DNA from: Ruminococcaceae bacterium AM07-15
GTDB lineage: Bacteria > Bacillota > Clostridia > Oscillospirales > Butyricicoccaceae
Length of the DNA stretch: 64,000 nucleotides
Assembly: GCA_003477405.1 (NCBI GenBank)
Contig: QUDE01000006.1
Location: 62,001 to 126,000, forward strand
Reading direction: 5' to 3'
Position numbers and translations under genes: made by a program. Shown here piece by piece: positions 62,606-64,000 of the stretch. Position 1 is the first letter of the stretch; each line of letters starts with the position of its first letter. A model generated the notes under the pieces. It did no database searches. It was not told the DNA's origin and worked only from the letters and a program-made list of their open reading frames with translations.

Positions 62606-63352
62606 TTATTGCAGCGGCTCCACTTGATTGGTCTGCCGGTTCAGACGATAGATGCCCATTCCATCCACACGCACCAGATAGGTACCCTCAATCTGGTGAG
62701 AGCCTACACCATCCAGTGTGTATACATTGATGCAGAAACAACCGATGTCGTCCACCATAGCATATCCCTCCTGAGCATACACCTGGTAGGCCGCCATAGA
62801 ATCCCCGGTCAGTCCCAACTGCTGAGGGGTCATACTCTCCAGCTGGCTCACCGCTTCATCCACCGTCAAATTGTTCTGAGCTCCATCCTGCACTGTGATC
62901 CCTTCCACCAAAGCGGGTGTCACTGTGCAGCTGTCTTTGCTCCATTCCACTTTCAGCTGGAGCATTCCCGTCTCATCCTGGGAATTTTTACCCAAAATCA
63001 CACTGCCGCTTTCTTCGGTAAAGGTCGGCTCCTGCTGTTTCATCCCTTGCTCATCCACCACAGCACAGTCATACTCTTCCATCATCTGGTTGACATATTC
63101 CTTGGCCGCTTCGCCTCCCGACGCCAGGCCGGTGTAGACATAACTTTCGGTTTCTGTTTCCGGGTCGGTTTCCACGGTGCACACGGTGCCTTCTTTTTCT
63201 TCCACCATGCCCAAGGCCGGCAGTTTTTCCTCGTCGCTGAAAGAATATTCTGCCGGAAGGCCCTCGTCTTTCTCCTCCCCAGAGCATCCAGGGAGCACGG
63301 TGCACAGCATCGCCATCCCCAGACAAACAGGCCATTTCTTCCATTTGTTCAT
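62606..63352 (-). CDS. Putative lipoprotein, function unknown
   Basis: 248 residues. Signal peptide of type II with lipobox L20-P21-G22-C23 (VLPGC), followed by an acidic linker and a globular domain of about 200 residues with alternating strands and VDEAVSQLESMTPQQLGL. It should be anchored on the outer face of the membrane. No family is recognised. It lies 14 bases after the FtsA-like gene and is probably co-transcribed with it. Confidence 0.75.
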   Translation of the reverse strand: MNKWKKWPVCLGMAMLCTVLPGCSGEEKDEGLPAEYSFSDEEKLPALGMVEEKEGTVCTVETDPETETESYVYTGLASGGEAAKEYVNQMMEEYDCAVVDEQGMKQQEPTFTEESGSVILGKNSQDETGMLQLKVEWSKDSCTVTPALVEGITVQDGAQNNLTVDEAVSQLESMTPQQLGLTGDSMAAYQVYAQEGYAMVDDIGCFCINVYTLDGVGSHQIEGTYLVRVDGMGIYRLNRQTNQVEPLQ

Positions 63353-63366
63353 GTTATTGCCTCATT

Positions 63367-64000
63367 TCATTCATCGCAGCGGATCTCTACTTGATCGTCC
63401 ATCTGCAAAATCTGCTGGAAGGTGCCGTCTCTCCCATTGACCCGCAGGGTCACCGGCCGATCCAGCTTTTCAAAATCAATTCCCGAGCGCTCCAGCAAAT
63501 CCATCAAATAATAGGGATTCCCGTCGGCTTTTCCCGGCAGAAGGATGGATTGGCCATTGAAGGTCAGCCGCAAAGGCCGGGCCGCCGGCGCAACTGCCAC
63601 CGGTGCGACAGGAACGGGAGGCGAAGGCTGAGACCTTGTTTCCACCGGTGAAGCAATATGCTCCATCGCCTGGGGCGCAGGCTGCTGAGAAGCCGGAGGA
63701 TTGTTTTCCCCCTTCCCGGCCGTGCGCAAAGGGATTCCCTGGGGTGCCGGTTCATCGGGGGCCAGAGGGCGTCCCTGGGCCAAAAGCTGCCGGGCTCCCA
63801 CTCGCTCCATCACTTCCCGAACCAACACCACCCGGTCTTCTCCCGGCTGGGCCGGAATGAAATCAATCCGATCTCCTGCCTGGACCCGTGTGGAGGGACG
63901 CACTTCCTTGCCGTTGACTTTCAGCTGAGCGGGAATAGCAGGCTGGCCAGGGAAAACCACCCGGCGCCCATCCACTTCCAGCATCACGCTCTTTCCATTG
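63367..64000 (-). CDS. C-terminal part of an FtsA-like (cell-division FtsA domain) protein, cut by window end
   Basis: The frame remains open to the window edge, so only the last ~211 residues are seen. Visible are an NGK..VNGKEVRPSTRVQAGDRIDFIPAQ segment, a Pro/Ala-rich linker (about 80 residues), and an ending VTLRVNGRDGTFQQILQMDDQVEIRCDE. This twin beta-grasp-like tail recalls the C-terminus of clostridial FtsA-domain proteins by memory; the actin-like part would be outside the window. The identification is tentative. Confidence 0.5.
   Translation of the reverse strand, partial: NGKSVMLEVDGRRVVFPGQPAIPAQLKVNGKEVRPSTRVQAGDRIDFIPAQPGEDRVVLVREVMERVGARQLLAQGRPLAPDEPAPQGIPLRTAGKGENNPPASQQPAPQAMEHIASPVETRSQPSPPVPVAPVAVAPAARPLRLTFNGQSILLPGKADGNPYYLMDLLERSGIDFEKLDRPVTLRVNGRDGTFQQILQMDDQVEIRCDE

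Overview
The window looks like a chromosomal segment from a low-to-mid GC-to-GC-rich Gram-positive, anaerobic, endospore-forming gut-type Clostridia, most likely an Oscillospirales/Ruminococcaceae relative. This rests on the presence of spoIID-spoIIQ, a butyrate kinase route, ferredoxin-linked indolepyruvate oxidoreductase, coenzyme B12-dependent glutamate mutase, and Firmicutes-type Shine-Dalgarno sites and TTGaca/TATAAT promoters. The species is an inference only. No rRNA, tRNA, CRISPR array, IS element or prophage was seen.

Layout. 0-7.2 kb: an S9 oligopeptidase, a small MscS channel, two M20 amidohydrolases and a membrane protein. 7.3-13.6 kb: the engulfment pair spoIID-spoIIQ (with a near-perfect sigma-F promoter before spoIIQ), DUF1624 protein, ychF, a MATE exporter and a YfcE-like phosphoesterase. 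13.8-17.3 kb: response regulator, sensor kinase and membrane-anchored HtrA protease in one operon. 17.4-23.7 kb: a YcxB-like protein and a pstC-pstA-pstB-phoU-regulator-kinase operon (no pstS) behind an 11-bp periodic Pho-type box. 24-26.5 kb: a VanRS-like pair and DUF3842 protein. 26.5-35.6 kb: a reverse-strand catabolic block, buk-ptb-iorA-iorB followed by D-aminoacylase, creatininase-family, MFS and nitroreductase genes. 35.8-43.5 kb: IclR regulator, asparaginase, then the methylaspartate-pathway operon (unknown P-loop gene, glmS, glmL, glmE, mal). 43.6-47.1 kb: LysR regulator, ureohydrolase, YjiH-family transporter. 47.2-50.5 kb: a catalase with a long Pro/Glu/Cys repeat extension, and a D-cysteine desulfhydrase-like enzyme. 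50.6-55.6 kb: pgk-tpiA-gpmI-eno. 55.9-64 kb: YfbR-like HD enzyme, lrgAB, a structured intergenic region, an uncharacterised gene, DUF1275 protein, a chemoreceptor, an EAL phosphodiesterase, a lipoprotein and the 3' end of an FtsA-like gene.

How it works together. The dominant theme is amino-acid fermentation: peptidases and N-acyl amino acid hydrolases release amino acids, glutamate is split through methylaspartate to mesaconate, and 2-oxo acids from aromatic or branched amino acids can be oxidised by IorAB to acyl-CoA, from which Ptb-Buk would make ATP. IclR and LysR regulators sit divergent to these operons with operator-like palindromes nearby.

The most unusual signals are non-coding or architectural: a 141-bp structured repeat present twice, each time just downstream of a gene in the sense direction, with mutually exclusive stems; a 150-bp segment made almost wholly of two tandem cloverleaf-like inverted-repeat structures between two copies of TGGTATAATA; and the repeat-extended catalase.
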